Positions 42,120 to 50,758 of a stretch of DNA of 64,000 bases are shown one piece after another; the first letter of the stretch is position 1, and the number at the start of each line of letters is the position of its first letter. The stretch is from Cyanobium sp. CZS48M (lineage in GTDB: Bacteria > Cyanobacteriota > Cyanobacteriia > PCC-6307 > Cyanobiaceae): positions 1 to 64,000 of the forward strand of contig JAUCZK010000011.1 of NCBI GenBank assembly GCA_030373145.1, read 5' to 3'. A program made the position numbers and the translations under genes. The notes beneath the pieces are model-generated. The model was not told where the DNA came from. It ran no database searches and saw only the letters and a program-made list of their open reading frames with translations.

Positions 42120-44246
42120 CTACCCCGCCACCAGCCAGCGCCCACCCGCCCCCAGCACCACTGCCGCCGCGCTGCCCCACCACAGGGCCGCCCGGCTGTT
42201 CAGCAGCAGGCGACGCAGCAGCACCAGCGAGCCGCCCACCCCCACCAGCAGCACCAGGCTCTGGCAGAAGGCGATCACGTGCTGATCGGCGCTCCAGCTG
42301 GGCAGGGGCTGCTGGAAGCTGACCAGCAGCAGCCGGCCCGCTTCCGCCATCCCCACTGGCAGGTGCCGCGCCAGCAGCAGGGCCCACAGCAGGGGCAGCA
42401 AGCCATAAAGCCCCAGGCGCAGGCGCCGGGCGGCCCGGGCCGGTGGCGTCAGCCAACTGCCCAGCCGGAGTGCCACCAAGGCCAGGGCCGAGGGCAGCGC
42501 CAGGGCCAGGACCGCAAAGGCCAGGCGCGGCAGCAGGGGGCCCTCCTGCAGGCTCTCGGGGGCCAGGGGCAGACCGCCCAGCAGGCGATCCCAGAACTTG
42601 AGGCAGACACCCCCGGCCAGCACCAGGATCAGGCCCGCCTCACCGTCGGGTGGGGCCATCTCCCGCTGCAGATCGGCGGCGGGGGGGCGCAGGCTCAGTT
42701 GCACGGAGCGGTGCGGGCAGGCCTGCACGCAGGTGAGGCAGAGCACGCAGTTGCGGTTGTCTTCCAGGTGGGCGGGGTGGGTGCCCAGCGGACAGCCGGC
42801 CGTGGCCAGGCCCTCGCCATCGGCGGGACCGCCCTTGAAGCAGGCATAGGTGCTGCAGCTGCCGCTGCAGGTGCCCACCTGGGCGCGCAGCTCCAGCACC
42901 GAGAGCTTGGCGAACAGGCCATTCATCCCCCCCACCGGGCAGAGATAGCGGCACCAGAAGCGCTTCTCGAAGCGCAGGGAACCGATCACGGCGCCGGCGG
43001 TGATCAGCAGCAAGAGGCAACTGCTCAGGCGGGCGCTGTTCTCCAGATTCGCCAGCTCTTCCCAGAGCAGGATAGCGGCGAAGCCGGCGGCCAGGACCGG
43101 CGCAGCCCAGCGGTCAGTCTCCCCCCTCGGCCAGCGGGAGGGCTGCCAGCCCAGGGCAGCGGCCAGCTTCTGACTGATCTCACCCCAGACCATGAACGGG
43201 CAGAAGGAGCACCAGAGGCGGCCCACCAGGGGATACCCCAGCAGAATCAGGGGCCACCACCAGGCCCAGAACAGGTTCAGCGCCCCGTTGTGGGCTCGGT
43301 CCTGGGGACCCAACCACAGCCACAGGTTCACCAGCACGAACACCCAGCTCACCAGACCGAAGAGCAGGGCGTTCCACAGCCGCGGTGAGCGCATCCGCAG
43401 GCGCAGGGACGGCTTCCAGCGCCACAGATCGAAGCGCGGGCGGATCTGACGGGAGGGGAGCCAGAAGACCTCTTCTGGAAGCTCCGGTGGCGGCTCGCCT
43501 TCAGCCGGAACCGGCAGCTGGCGCAGGGCCCGCTCCACCAGATCCTCAAGCTCGCGCACATTGCCGGGGAAGTCACGGGTCTGCAGGCGCCGGATCAGCT
43601 CCGTGCCCACCACCGGCGCCACCGGCCAGCCCAGGGCCCGGCTCTTGAGACGCAGGTCGTAGCGCAGCCAGTCGCCCAGGTCCTGGCGCCGGACCCGTAA
43701 CGGCGGCACCCGGATCAGCGTGCAGACGCGCTCAAAGCCGGGCACCACCGCCTCGGTGGTGAAGAACACCCTGCCGGGGAAGTGGTGGGGGGCTTCGGCT
43801 GGATCCGGGGCCTGCCAGTGGCCGCTGCTGGCCAGCTCCAGCAGGGCAGGCAGCAACTGGGGATCGACCCGATCGAGCTTGTCGATCAGCAGGGCACCCA
43901 CCTCGGGACTCTCCAGGAAGGAGGCCTCACCGCCACGGCCGGCGGCACCAAAGAGCTCTACGCCATCGCCCCGCAGCAGCGCGCCGTCGAGCCGAACCAT
44001 CAGCTGCCGCCTGGCAGGGGAGCCGAAGTGGATCAGGGCGGCGATGTTGTCCTTCTCCAGCCCCGGTTCGCCGCTGATCAGCAGCGGGCCGCCGAGCGGA
44101 TCCTGGGAGGCCGTACGCACCGCCTCTCTCAGGGTGCGCGCGTAGCGGCTGTCGCCGACGATGCCGCGGCGGGCGCGGCCGACCAGATGGGGCGCCAGAT
44201 GGAGCAGGCTGTCGGCCACTGGCGCTTCCTGCTGGTGAGGCTCCAT
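42120..44246 (-). CDS. Degenerate sigma-54-type AAA domain fused to membrane polyferredoxin
   Basis: The 708-residue protein has, at residues about 25-250, a sigma-54 activator-like AAA domain (LISGEPGLEKDN; VRELEDLVERAL) but without a GAFTGA loop, and with DK instead of DE in the Walker B position (ALLIDKLD). Then come membrane helices, CSFCPFMVWGE, CRYLCPVGGMNG, a cysteine-rich 4Fe-4S region (CSGSCSTYACFKGG and CVLCLTCVQACPHRS), and more helices, as in NosR/NapH-type electron-transfer proteins. It probably moves electrons across the membrane under control of a nucleotide-binding domain. Confidence 0.8.
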   Translation of the reverse strand: MEPHQQEAPVADSLLHLAPHLVGRARRGIVGDSRYARTLREAVRTASQDPLGGPLLISGEPGLEKDNIAALIHFGSPARRQLMVRLDGALLRGDGVELFGAAGRGGEASFLESPEVGALLIDKLDRVDPQLLPALLELASSGHWQAPDPAEAPHHFPGRVFFTTEAVVPGFERVCTLIRVPPLRVRRQDLGDWLRYDLRLKSRALGWPVAPVVGTELIRRLQTRDFPGNVRELEDLVERALRQLPVPAEGEPPPELPEEVFWLPSRQIRPRFDLWRWKPSLRLRMRSPRLWNALLFGLVSWVFVLVNLWLWLGPQDRAHNGALNLFWAWWWPLILLGYPLVGRLWCSFCPFMVWGEISQKLAAALGWQPSRWPRGETDRWAAPVLAAGFAAILLWEELANLENSARLSSCLLLLITAGAVIGSLRFEKRFWCRYLCPVGGMNGLFAKLSVLELRAQVGTCSGSCSTYACFKGGPADGEGLATAGCPLGTHPAHLEDNRNCVLCLTCVQACPHRSVQLSLRPPAADLQREMAPPDGEAGLILVLAGGVCLKFWDRLLGGLPLAPESLQEGPLLPRLAFAVLALALPSALALVALRLGSWLTPPARAARRLRLGLYGLLPLLWALLLARHLPVGMAEAGRLLLVSFQQPLPSWSADQHVIAFCQSLVLLVGVGGSLVLLRRLLLNSRAALWWGSAAAVVLGAGGRWLVAG

Positions 44247-44278
44247 TCTGCGGCGAGGATTTGCAGCGCACCCATCCC

Positions 44279-44863
44279 ATGACCCTGACTCTTTACGGAG
44301 GAGCCCGCTCGCGGGCCTCGATGCCGCGCTGGTATCTCGCCGAGAAGGAGATTCCCTACACCTGGCGCCTGCTGGACATGCAGGCTGGAGAGCACCGGCA
44401 GGAGGCCTTCCTGGCCCTCAATCCCTTCGCCAAGGTGCCGGCCCTGGAGGACACCAGCGCCGAGACCCCTCTGGGCGGCCCCCTGCGCCTGTTCGAGAGC
44501 GGCGCGATCCTGCTCTACCTCGCTGATCGTTACGGCCAGGAGTTCACCAGCGCCGAGCAACGGGCCCTGGCCGAGCAGTGGGTGCTGTTCGCCAATGCCA
44601 CCCTGGCCACGGCTCTGTTCGTGGAGTCGGCCCGGGAGCGGGAGTTTCCACGGCTGATGGCCGCTCTCGACCAACTCCTGGCCAAAGGGAGCCCCTTAAT
44701 CGGTGAGGCCTGGGGTGTGGCCGACTGCGCCGTGAACGCTCACCTGGCTTACCTGCCGGTCTTTTTCCCCCAACTCGATCTGAGCCCTTACCCGGCGGTT
44801 CAGGCCACGATCGAGGCCACCCGCGCCCGGCCCGCCTACCAGGCGGCGATGGCCACAGCCTGA
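44279..44863 (+). CDS. Glutathione S-transferase family protein
   Basis: 194 residues from ATG 44279: MTLTLYGGARSRASMPRWYL (N-terminal thioredoxin fold with active-site Ser/Arg region), NPFAKVPALEDT (cis-Pro), FESGAILLYLAD and a C-terminal domain with GVADCAVNAHLAYLP. Only distantly like the GST at 24059-24682. It is divergent from the AAA-polyferredoxin gene (32 bases apart) and followed after 12 bases by pdeM, probably in one operon. Confidence 0.88.
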   Translation: MTLTLYGGARSRASMPRWYLAEKEIPYTWRLLDMQAGEHRQEAFLALNPFAKVPALEDTSAETPLGGPLRLFESGAILLYLADRYGQEFTSAEQRALAEQWVLFANATLATALFVESAREREFPRLMAALDQLLAKGSPLIGEAWGVADCAVNAHLAYLPVFFPQLDLSPYPAVQATIEATRARPAYQAAMATA

Positions 44864-44875
44864 GCGCACGCGGCG

Positions 44876-45583
44876 ATGGCGGATCAACCCCTTGATCGGG
44901 CCCCCTTCCACTGGCAGGGGCAGCGGCTGGAGCTGCTGGCAGCCAAGGCCCTCTGGGATCCCCGGCAGGAGCTGCTGCTGCTGGCCGACCTGCACCTGGG
45001 CAAAGCCGAGACCTTCCAGAGCCACGGCATCGCCCTGCCCAGTGACGGGGATGCCGGCACCCTCAACGCCCTGCTGACCCTGGCCCACCGCTGGCGGCCC
45101 CGGGAGGTGGTGGTGCTGGGCGATCTGATCCACAGCCGGATCGGCCTCACCAGCGAGCTGCGCCAGAAGCTCAGGGCCCTGCCCCAGCTGCTGGGCTGCC
45201 CCTTGAGGCTGATCGGCGGCAACCATGAACGGGGCAGCTGGATGGAGGGACTGCCCCAGGAGCCGGCCACGGCCCGGGGGGGTCTCTGGCTCAGCCACGG
45301 GCCTGAAGACCTGCCCCCCGCCGGGCCTGCCGAACTTCTGCACGTCTGCGGCCACCTGCACCCTGTGGCGCTGATCGGTGACCGCAGCGACCGATTGCGC
45401 CTGCCCTGCTTCAGCTACGACGCCGGACGCGGGCGGCTGGTGCTGCCCTCCTTCGGGCAACTCACCGGCGGCCACCCCTGCGATCCCCGCGAGCAGGTCT
45501 GGCTGGTGGCTGACGGGGCGATCGTGCCCTGGCAGGAGCTCAGCCCTCGGCCGCCAGGGCGCGCACCACGTCGCCGCGGGTGA
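44876..45583 (+). CDS. pdeM: PdeM-type ligase-associated metallophosphoesterase
   Basis: 235 residues with the phosphoesterase blocks LLADLHLGKAETF, VVVLGDLIHSR, LIGGNHERG, LSHGPED and VCGHLHPV. PdeM cleaves phosphodiesters in DNA/RNA and is the fourth member of the ligase-associated DNA damage set; its partners are at 26767-27909 and 35790-40072. The C-terminal end overlaps the convergent CBS gene by 44 bases. Starts 12 bases after the GST stop. Confidence 0.9.
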   Translation: MADQPLDRAPFHWQGQRLELLAAKALWDPRQELLLLADLHLGKAETFQSHGIALPSDGDAGTLNALLTLAHRWRPREVVVLGDLIHSRIGLTSELRQKLRALPQLLGCPLRLIGGNHERGSWMEGLPQEPATARGGLWLSHGPEDLPPAGPAELLHVCGHLHPVALIGDRSDRLRLPCFSYDAGRGRLVLPSFGQLTGGHPCDPREQVWLVADGAIVPWQELSPRPPGRAPRRRG

Positions 45584-46016
45584 GCACCCCCACCACGGTC
45601 TCGCCCTCACGCACGAACAGCCGCTGGGTGGAGCGGTCGTGCAACAGCTTGGCGGCTGCCGCCAGCGTCACCTCGGCGCTGCAGCTGTGGGGATGACGGC
45701 TCATCACATCGCCCACCGTGTTGCCGAGCACCTGGTGCACCTGCTTGTCCCAGTCGAGGGGGTTGCGCAGGTAGATGACGGCGTCGAGCAGCATCACGTA
45801 GGGGCCGGCATCAAAGCCGCTCTCCCGCACCATCAGATCCTGCTCACTCAGTTCTGCGATCAGGGCCCCCTGCTCATCGAGCACCGGCAGGCCGCTGATG
45901 TGGTGATCACTCATCAGCTTCACCGCCTCCTGCAGCGGCGTGGTCGGTGTCACCGACAGCACGGGTGTGGACATCGCGTCGGCCACCCGTACGGTTCCTG
46001 GGGTGTCGGGGGTCAT
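45540..46016 (-). CDS. Tandem CBS-domain protein
   Basis: A 158-residue protein made of two CBS motifs: VADAMSTPVLSVTPTTPL, AVKLMSDHHISGLPVLDE and then VGDVMSRHPHSCSAEVTL, RLFVREGETVVGVLTRGDV. Such pairs sense adenine nucleotides. In cyanobacteria and plastids related CBSX proteins regulate thioredoxins. No fused effector domain. It is divergent from the CDP-alcohol transferase gene. Confidence 0.9.
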   Translation of the reverse strand: MTPDTPGTVRVADAMSTPVLSVTPTTPLQEAVKLMSDHHISGLPVLDEQGALIAELSEQDLMVRESGFDAGPYVMLLDAVIYLRNPLDWDKQVHQVLGNTVGDVMSRHPHSCSAEVTLAAAAKLLHDRSTQRLFVREGETVVGVLTRGDVVRALAAEG

Positions 46017-46077
46017 CGGTGCAGAGCGTCTGCAAGGGTTCTAGGCCAGCGTGGGGGCTCGCCCAGGCCCCGCCGCC

Positions 46078-46665
46078 ATGACCCCTTCAACACCTGAATC
46101 CGCTGGCGGGCGGCCCGCCGTTCCCCTGGCACGCCGCCTGGCCGACGCACTCACTGTGGCCCGGGCTTTCCTGGGACTTCCCCTGTTGCTGGCCCTCGGT
46201 GCCGGTCAGGCGGGGCTGGGCTGGGCGCTGCTGCTGCTGGGCGGCTTCAGCGACTGGGCCGACGGCTGGCTGGCCCGGCGCTCAGGCGGCGGCTCGGTCT
46301 GGGGGGCACGGCTCGACCCGCTCACCGACAAGATCCTGATCAGCGCGCCCCTGCTCTGGCTGGCCAGGGAGGGGACCTTGCCCCTCTGGGCGGTGTGGCT
46401 GCTGCTGGCGCGGGAGCTGCTGATCTCCGGCTGGCGGGCCGGCCAGGCCAGCGGCGCTCCGGCCTCAGCCGCCGGCAAGGCGAAGACCGTGCTCCAGTTC
46501 GCGGCCCTGCTGCTACTGCTCTGGCCGCTCACCTGGCCCCTGGCCAGCGGCCTGCGCAGCCTGGGCTGGTGGCTGTTCTGGCCCTCGCTGCTGCTGGCGC
46601 TCAGTTCAGGCGCCAGCTATCTGCGGGCGGGCCTCAGCCGGCCAGCAGGGCCTGATCGGAGCTGA
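46078..46665 (+). CDS. pgsA: CDP-alcohol phosphatidyltransferase (PgsA-like)
   Basis: 195 residues from ATG 46078. The CDP-alcohol motif D-x2-DG-x2-AR-x8-G-x3-D-x3-D is present (DWADGWLARR, then GARLDPLTDK), with several membrane helices. Length and motif suit phosphatidylglycerophosphate synthase, the first step to phosphatidylglycerol, which thylakoids require; another CDP-alcohol transferase is not excluded. It converges with the epimerase gene, with a 32-base overlap. Confidence 0.8.
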   Translation: MTPSTPESAGGRPAVPLARRLADALTVARAFLGLPLLLALGAGQAGLGWALLLLGGFSDWADGWLARRSGGGSVWGARLDPLTDKILISAPLLWLAREGTLPLWAVWLLLARELLISGWRAGQASGAPASAAGKAKTVLQFAALLLLLWPLTWPLASGLRSLGWWLFWPSLLLALSSGASYLRAGLSRPAGPDRS

Positions 46666-47560
46666 AGTCGGGTGTGGTGGCTCCGCGCAGAGCGTAATCG
46701 TTGCTGTAGCTATCGGCCAGGCCGGCGTCGAGATCGAAGGCAGGCGACCAGGCCAGCTCCCGCTGCACCCTGTGGATATCGGTCAGGAAATGGGCCAGGC
46801 GCAGGGGGAAAGCCTTGCGGGCTTTCTTATCGAGCCCAGAAGGATCGAAACTGCGGATCTCCACGGCCTCGGGCTCGACGCCGCAGGCCCTCGCCGCCGC
46901 GGCCACCAGGCCCCGGAAGGTGACGCCCTTGGCGCCACTGCAGTTGTAGATGCGGTTGGCCGCAGCCTGCACATCCAGGCAGCGGGCCATCGCCGTGGCC
47001 AGATCACTCACATGGCCCAACTGGGTGATGGTGGTGCCATCGCCGGGCAGGGGAACCGGCTGGCCGTGGACGATCCGATCGAAGAACCAGCTCTCCACCG
47101 GGTTGTAGTTGCCAGGTCCGTAGATGTAGGTGGGGCGGAAGCTGGTGAAGGGAATCGCCTGCTGGCGCAGCCAAGCTTCGGTGTCGAGCTTGCCGGCATG
47201 GCGGCTGGCGGGGTCGGTTGTGGCCTCCTCATCCAGGGGCCAGAGCTCGCTGTCGGCGTAGACGCCGGCGGAGCTGACGTACACGAAGCGATAGCTCGGT
47301 GCTCCGGTGCGCTCCACCACGGCCTGACTGTCGGCGCAGCTGCGGCCGCTGGAGTCGATGATCACGTCGAAGGCGCGGCCGCGCAGCGGCTCGAGGGCAG
47401 CGGGGTCGCTGCGGTCGCCGGAGAGATGCTCCACCCCATCGGGCAGGGGCTGGCGGCCGCGGGTGAAGAGGGTGAGCTCGTGCCCGGCGGCGAGCAGCTG
47501 AGCCACCAGCGGCTTGCCGATGAAACGGGTTCCACCCATCACCAGGATCTGCACGGTCAT
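46634..47560 (-). CDS. NAD-dependent epimerase/dehydratase-like protein
   Basis: 308 residues with an N-terminal Rossmann GGTRFIGKPLV loop, FVYVSSAGVYAD and RPTYIYGPGNYNPVE. The usual Y-x3-K catalytic pair is not evident (after YADSELW no K at +4), which together with the chloroplast-like pattern suggests a CSP41-type RNA-binding epimerase relative. Role in cyanobacteria is unproven. Confidence 0.8.
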   Translation of the reverse strand: MTVQILVMGGTRFIGKPLVAQLLAAGHELTLFTRGRQPLPDGVEHLSGDRSDPAALEPLRGRAFDVIIDSSGRSCADSQAVVERTGAPSYRFVYVSSAGVYADSELWPLDEEATTDPASRHAGKLDTEAWLRQQAIPFTSFRPTYIYGPGNYNPVESWFFDRIVHGQPVPLPGDGTTITQLGHVSDLATAMARCLDVQAAANRIYNCSGAKGVTFRGLVAAAARACGVEPEAVEIRSFDPSGLDKKARKAFPLRLAHFLTDIHRVQRELAWSPAFDLDAGLADSYSNDYALRGATTPDFSSDQALLAG

Positions 47561-47638
47561 TCAGCGGGGAGGGCGCCATTCAAGCGGCCGGGGAGGCTGC
47601 CGCTGCGATGCTGAGCGCCGAGGATCGCCCGTCAGACC

Positions 47639-48349
47639 ATGCCCCGCTGGACCGAGCTGCTGCGCTCCGTGAACAACCTCAAGCTGCTGGCGGCCATTGG
47701 CCGCAGCGGCGGCGATCTGCACTCAGTGGCCGATCTGGTCGACAACATGCTCGAGAGCCCGCAGATGGACGCCTGCGTGCGCCGCTTCCGCGCCGTGCCG
47801 GGGGGCGCCGAGATGATGGACCAGCGCTACCCGCCCCTGCAGCCGGACATCGAGCGCATGATCCAGATGCCGGAAGGCAGCCTCGGCCGCGGATACGCCC
47901 AGCTGATCCGCGAGCTCAACTACGACCCTGAATTCTTCCGGCCCCGCCCCATCGACACCGAGGCGCGCTGGCTGACCCAGCGGATCGCCACCACCCACGA
48001 CATCCACCACGTGGTGACGGGTTTCGGCACAGGCCCCGTGGGAGAGAACGGTGTGCTGATGATCACCGCCAACCAGATCGGCTTCCCTGCCTACGTGCTG
48101 CTCAACAGCGCCGCCCAACTGAACAGTTTCCGCCAGCAGAGCCCGCATGGCGCTGTTCAGCTCGATTTCGAGCAGCTCAGCGCCGCCCTGGCCCAGGCGA
48201 TGGCCATCGCACGCGCGGCCTCCTGCCTGGCGGCGGTGCGCTGGGAGGAGGGCTGGGAGCGGCCGGTTCAAAGCTGGCGCGAGGAGCTGAGAATCCGCGA
48301 GCCTGCCGATCTCGAACCCTATGGGCTGGGCACACCCGTGAAGGTGTAG
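47639..48349 (+). CDS. Coq4-family protein
   Basis: 236 residues containing HDIHHVVTGFGT, the HDxxH metal site of Coq4 proteins, plus RELNYDPEFFRPRP and the late helix REELRIREPADLEPYG. Coq4 supports ubiquinone synthesis in eukaryotes and proteobacteria; cyanobacteria use plastoquinone, so the exact reaction here is uncertain. It starts 78 bases from the divergent epimerase. A long-looped inverted repeat (ATCCCCC/GGGGGAT, 48358-48394) follows the stop. Confidence 0.85.
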   Translation: MPRWTELLRSVNNLKLLAAIGRSGGDLHSVADLVDNMLESPQMDACVRRFRAVPGGAEMMDQRYPPLQPDIERMIQMPEGSLGRGYAQLIRELNYDPEFFRPRPIDTEARWLTQRIATTHDIHHVVTGFGTGPVGENGVLMITANQIGFPAYVLLNSAAQLNSFRQQSPHGAVQLDFEQLSAALAQAMAIARAASCLAAVRWEEGWERPVQSWREELRIREPADLEPYGLGTPVKV

Positions 48350-48568
48350 GGACAGAGATCCCCCCTGCTCTCTACGGCCAATCTGAAGGGGGATAGCGGC
48401 GGCAACTACCCAGGGATAGGAGAGAACTGGAGTCCCCATGCCAGCCCTTCCAGAAGCGGCAGTTTCCACAGCACTGATTTTCTCGCCTCACGACATACCT
48501 TCCCTTGCCGGATGAAGAGCAGTAGCCCAGCAGACCAGGCCCGCTTCCAGGCCTTGTTCCCTGACGAC

Positions 48569-48760
48569 TCAGCGTCCGACCCTGACCCCACGAATCGAGT
48601 CCATCAATCCGAAAATATTGAGAAGCCAGACGACTACGGCAACCACGACAACGACATTCAAGATCATCCTGATCTTATGATCCATTGGTATGTAGTTATT
48701 GACGAGCCACAACAGCACTCCAACAACCACGAGCGTAACGATGAATGAAATGAGATCCAT
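48569..48760 (-). CDS. Thivi_2564-family small membrane protein
   Basis: 63 residues, two helices: LISFIVTLVVVGVLLWLVNN and MILNVVVVVAVVVWLLNIFG, separated by YIPMDHKIR. This matches a small bacterial membrane family of unknown function. It begins a run of three small stress-type genes on the same strand. Confidence 0.75.
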   Translation of the reverse strand: MDLISFIVTLVVVGVLLWLVNNYIPMDHKIRMILNVVVVVAVVVWLLNIFGLMDSIRGVRVGR

Positions 48761-48996
48761 CAGGAAACCCTCAGTTTTGATGAAAGGAAAAGGGGCAAAC
48801 CGCCAACGAGCGGCAGCTGTTGAAGCGATCCATTATCCTGCTCTGCCACTCCATACTCTCATTCCTAAGGCCATCAAAAGATAGGAATGGCAGCATGGTC
48901 ATCCACAGGTATTCATACGAAAAAGCAATCTAAGGCCAGGAATCGCCTTGACACGGGAATCCGCCGCCAAGGCCAACTCCATTCACCTCCCACCGA

Positions 48997-49146
48997 TCAG
49001 ATTCCCCTCCTCCCACTGAGAAGACGAAAGATGATAACGATCACAGCAATCACCAGCAATAAGTGAATCAATCCTCCCAAGGATGTGGAGGTAACCAAGC
49101 CAACCAACCATAGAACGACCAGCACAACAACGATCGTTTCAAGCAT
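48997..49146 (-). CDS. lmo0937-family small membrane protein
   Basis: ATG 49146 to TGA 48997-48999 encodes 49 residues: MLETIVVVLVVLWLVGLVTS, GGLIHLLLVIAVIVIIFRLL and SGRRGI. Two membrane helices and the SGRR ending fit the lmo0937 family, which is widely present but uncharacterised. It is too short for a 60-codon cut-off, but the family match is good. Confidence 0.8.
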   Translation of the reverse strand: MLETIVVVLVVLWLVGLVTSTSLGGLIHLLLVIAVIVIIFRLLSGRRGI

Positions 49147-49262
49147 GATGATTTTGCGAGTGATGTTTTAAGCGAGGGACCCAGGCTGTCCAATAAAAGG
49201 CACTCACCGCACCCCACCAGGATGGCGGACCCACTGCGGCCTGGATGCCGTCCAAGAATCGA

Positions 49263-49481
49263 TCAGTTGAGGTTGTCGGCAAGTCGATCCGCCGCATCAG
49301 CGACAGTCTTCGCCGCTGACTTGGCCCCCGCCTTCAGGTCTTCTGCCACATTCATGGCTGATCCCTGCACCTGCTTTGCCTTGCCCTGAATCTGGTGTCC
49401 AGTATCACCAGTCAGTTCGCCATAGGCGGACTCAAGACGGCCTTCCGTTTCTTTTGCTTGTGCATCTAATCGATTGGACAT
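49263..49481 (-). CDS. CsbD-family stress protein
   Basis: 72 residues from ATG 49481: KETEGRLESAYGELTGDTGH, QIQGKAKQVQGSAMNVAEDL, an amphipathic lysine/alanine-rich helix typical of CsbD proteins, which are induced by general stress in Bacillus and other bacteria. It is the third small gene in this run, on the same strand as the two membrane proteins. Confidence 0.88.
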   Translation of the reverse strand: MSNRLDAQAKETEGRLESAYGELTGDTGHQIQGKAKQVQGSAMNVAEDLKAGAKSAAKTVADAADRLADNLN

Positions 49482-49576
49482 GGCACTCAGTGCGATTGGA
49501 CTGAAGGAACAAAGATCTGACGCTGCCCAGGTGAGCCCAAGGGGGCATCCCGAGGGTGTTCCAACCCAAGGTCTAG

Positions 49577-49801
49577 ACATGCCGCCGGACTGCAACCGCA
49601 TCACCGTCCTCTCCTCCTCGACTCCACCGCTGGCAACGGCTCAAAGTCCAGGCGCAGCAAGCCGTCTGGGTCGATTATCGATTTATTGCACGCCTGACTG
49701 CTCGGGACAAAACCCCCGGTAACTGGCAGGACTACTGGCCCGATGGCCGGCTATCGCCATCGCTGACGGATGACCGAGCCAGCAGGATGGCAAAAACCTG
49801 A
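49577..49801 (+). pseudogene. Coding-like C-terminal remnant
   Basis: A frame without start codon reads RLHRWQRLKVQAQQAVWVDY, RFIARLTARDKTPGNWQDYW and PDGRLSPSLTDD, ending at TGA 49799-49801. The sense is protein-like, but I do not recognise a family and there is no ATG. It overlaps the longest possible start of the transglutaminase (49770). Low confidence. Confidence 0.25.
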
Positions 49802-49853
49802 GACTGAACTAAAATCACAGGTTCAGTACAGATGCCAGCTCAACAGCAAGGAT

Positions 49854-50639
49854 ATGCGACTCAATGCCGGCTGCCAACTTCTCTTTGAGGCATCCGCTCC
49901 TTCTTCGCTGATCGTGATGCTGCGACCACGCAGTGGCCTTGGACAAAGGGTTGTACGAGAGGCGAATGAAGTCAAGCCGGATACTGTCGCCACAGATTTC
50001 GTTGACATCAATGGCAATCTCTGCCAGCGTCTTCTGATCGCTCCAGGCTGCTTTCAAATCGAAAATACAGTCACAGTAGAAACCGCTGATCGAATTGATA
50101 TCGCGCCAAGAGCCGCTTTTGTTCCTGTATACGAGCTGCCTGAATACGCTCTGCCGTTTTTGCTGCCAAGCCGTTACTGTCAGTCCGATTTGCTGAGTGA
50201 CTTGGCACGTACGATTGTTGCAGGCCATGGGTTTGCCTATGACCAGGCTGAAGCAATAAGCAGCTGGATTCATGCCAATGTTGAGTATCGCTATGGCACA
50301 AGCAACGCCTCAACATCTGCGCTGGATACCGTCAGCACACGAGTCGGCGTCTGTCGTGACTTTGTCCATCTAGGCATTGCTTTGTGCCGCAGCCTCAGCA
50401 TTCCTGCTCGCATGGTGGTGGGCTATCTTTACAAGCTTGAGCCCATGGATCTCCACGCCTGGCTTGAAGTCTTCGTCGGAGGTCGATGGTATATTTTTGA
50501 TCCCACTCAGGCTCTGCCAAAGGGAAATCGGATCGCGATTGCCTATGGCAAGGATGCAGCCGATGTTGCCCTGGCCAACGAGTTTGGACCCGTCAACCTG
50601 ACTGGAATGAAGGTATGGGTTGAGGCTGCACAACAATGA
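49854..50639 (+). CDS. Transglutaminase-like cysteine protease, intact
   Basis: 262 residues from ATG 49854 (family alignment: MRLNAGCQLLFEA resembles typical starts; the frame opens at 49770). Catalytic block VGVCRDFVHLGIALCRSLSI, then MDLHAWLEVFVGGRWYIFDPTQ with His and Asp, giving the Cys-His-Asp triad. Codon use is far less GC-rich than its neighbours. It is the intact counterpart of the pseudogene at 22096-22548 but lies alone, not with Anbu. Confidence 0.85.
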   Translation: MRLNAGCQLLFEASAPSSLIVMLRPRSGLGQRVVREANEVKPDTVATDFVDINGNLCQRLLIAPGCFQIENTVTVETADRIDIAPRAAFVPVYELPEYALPFLLPSRYCQSDLLSDLARTIVAGHGFAYDQAEAISSWIHANVEYRYGTSNASTSALDTVSTRVGVCRDFVHLGIALCRSLSIPARMVVGYLYKLEPMDLHAWLEVFVGGRWYIFDPTQALPKGNRIAIAYGKDAADVALANEFGPVNLTGMKVWVEAAQQ

Positions 50640-50758
50640 GACGATCCGTTGCCATGCTGATCTCCATACCCAGCACCAACACCAAAGCCATCAGCCGCCG
50701 CAGGAATGGACGCCACCCAGCGAGGATGTGCGACGACCACGGCTCCAACCGCCCCGCC

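Noticed and set aside
48358-48394. Inverted repeat ATCCCCC/GGGGGAT after the Coq4 gene as terminator
   Set aside because: The loop is 23 bases and no T-run follows, so I did not list it as a terminator.
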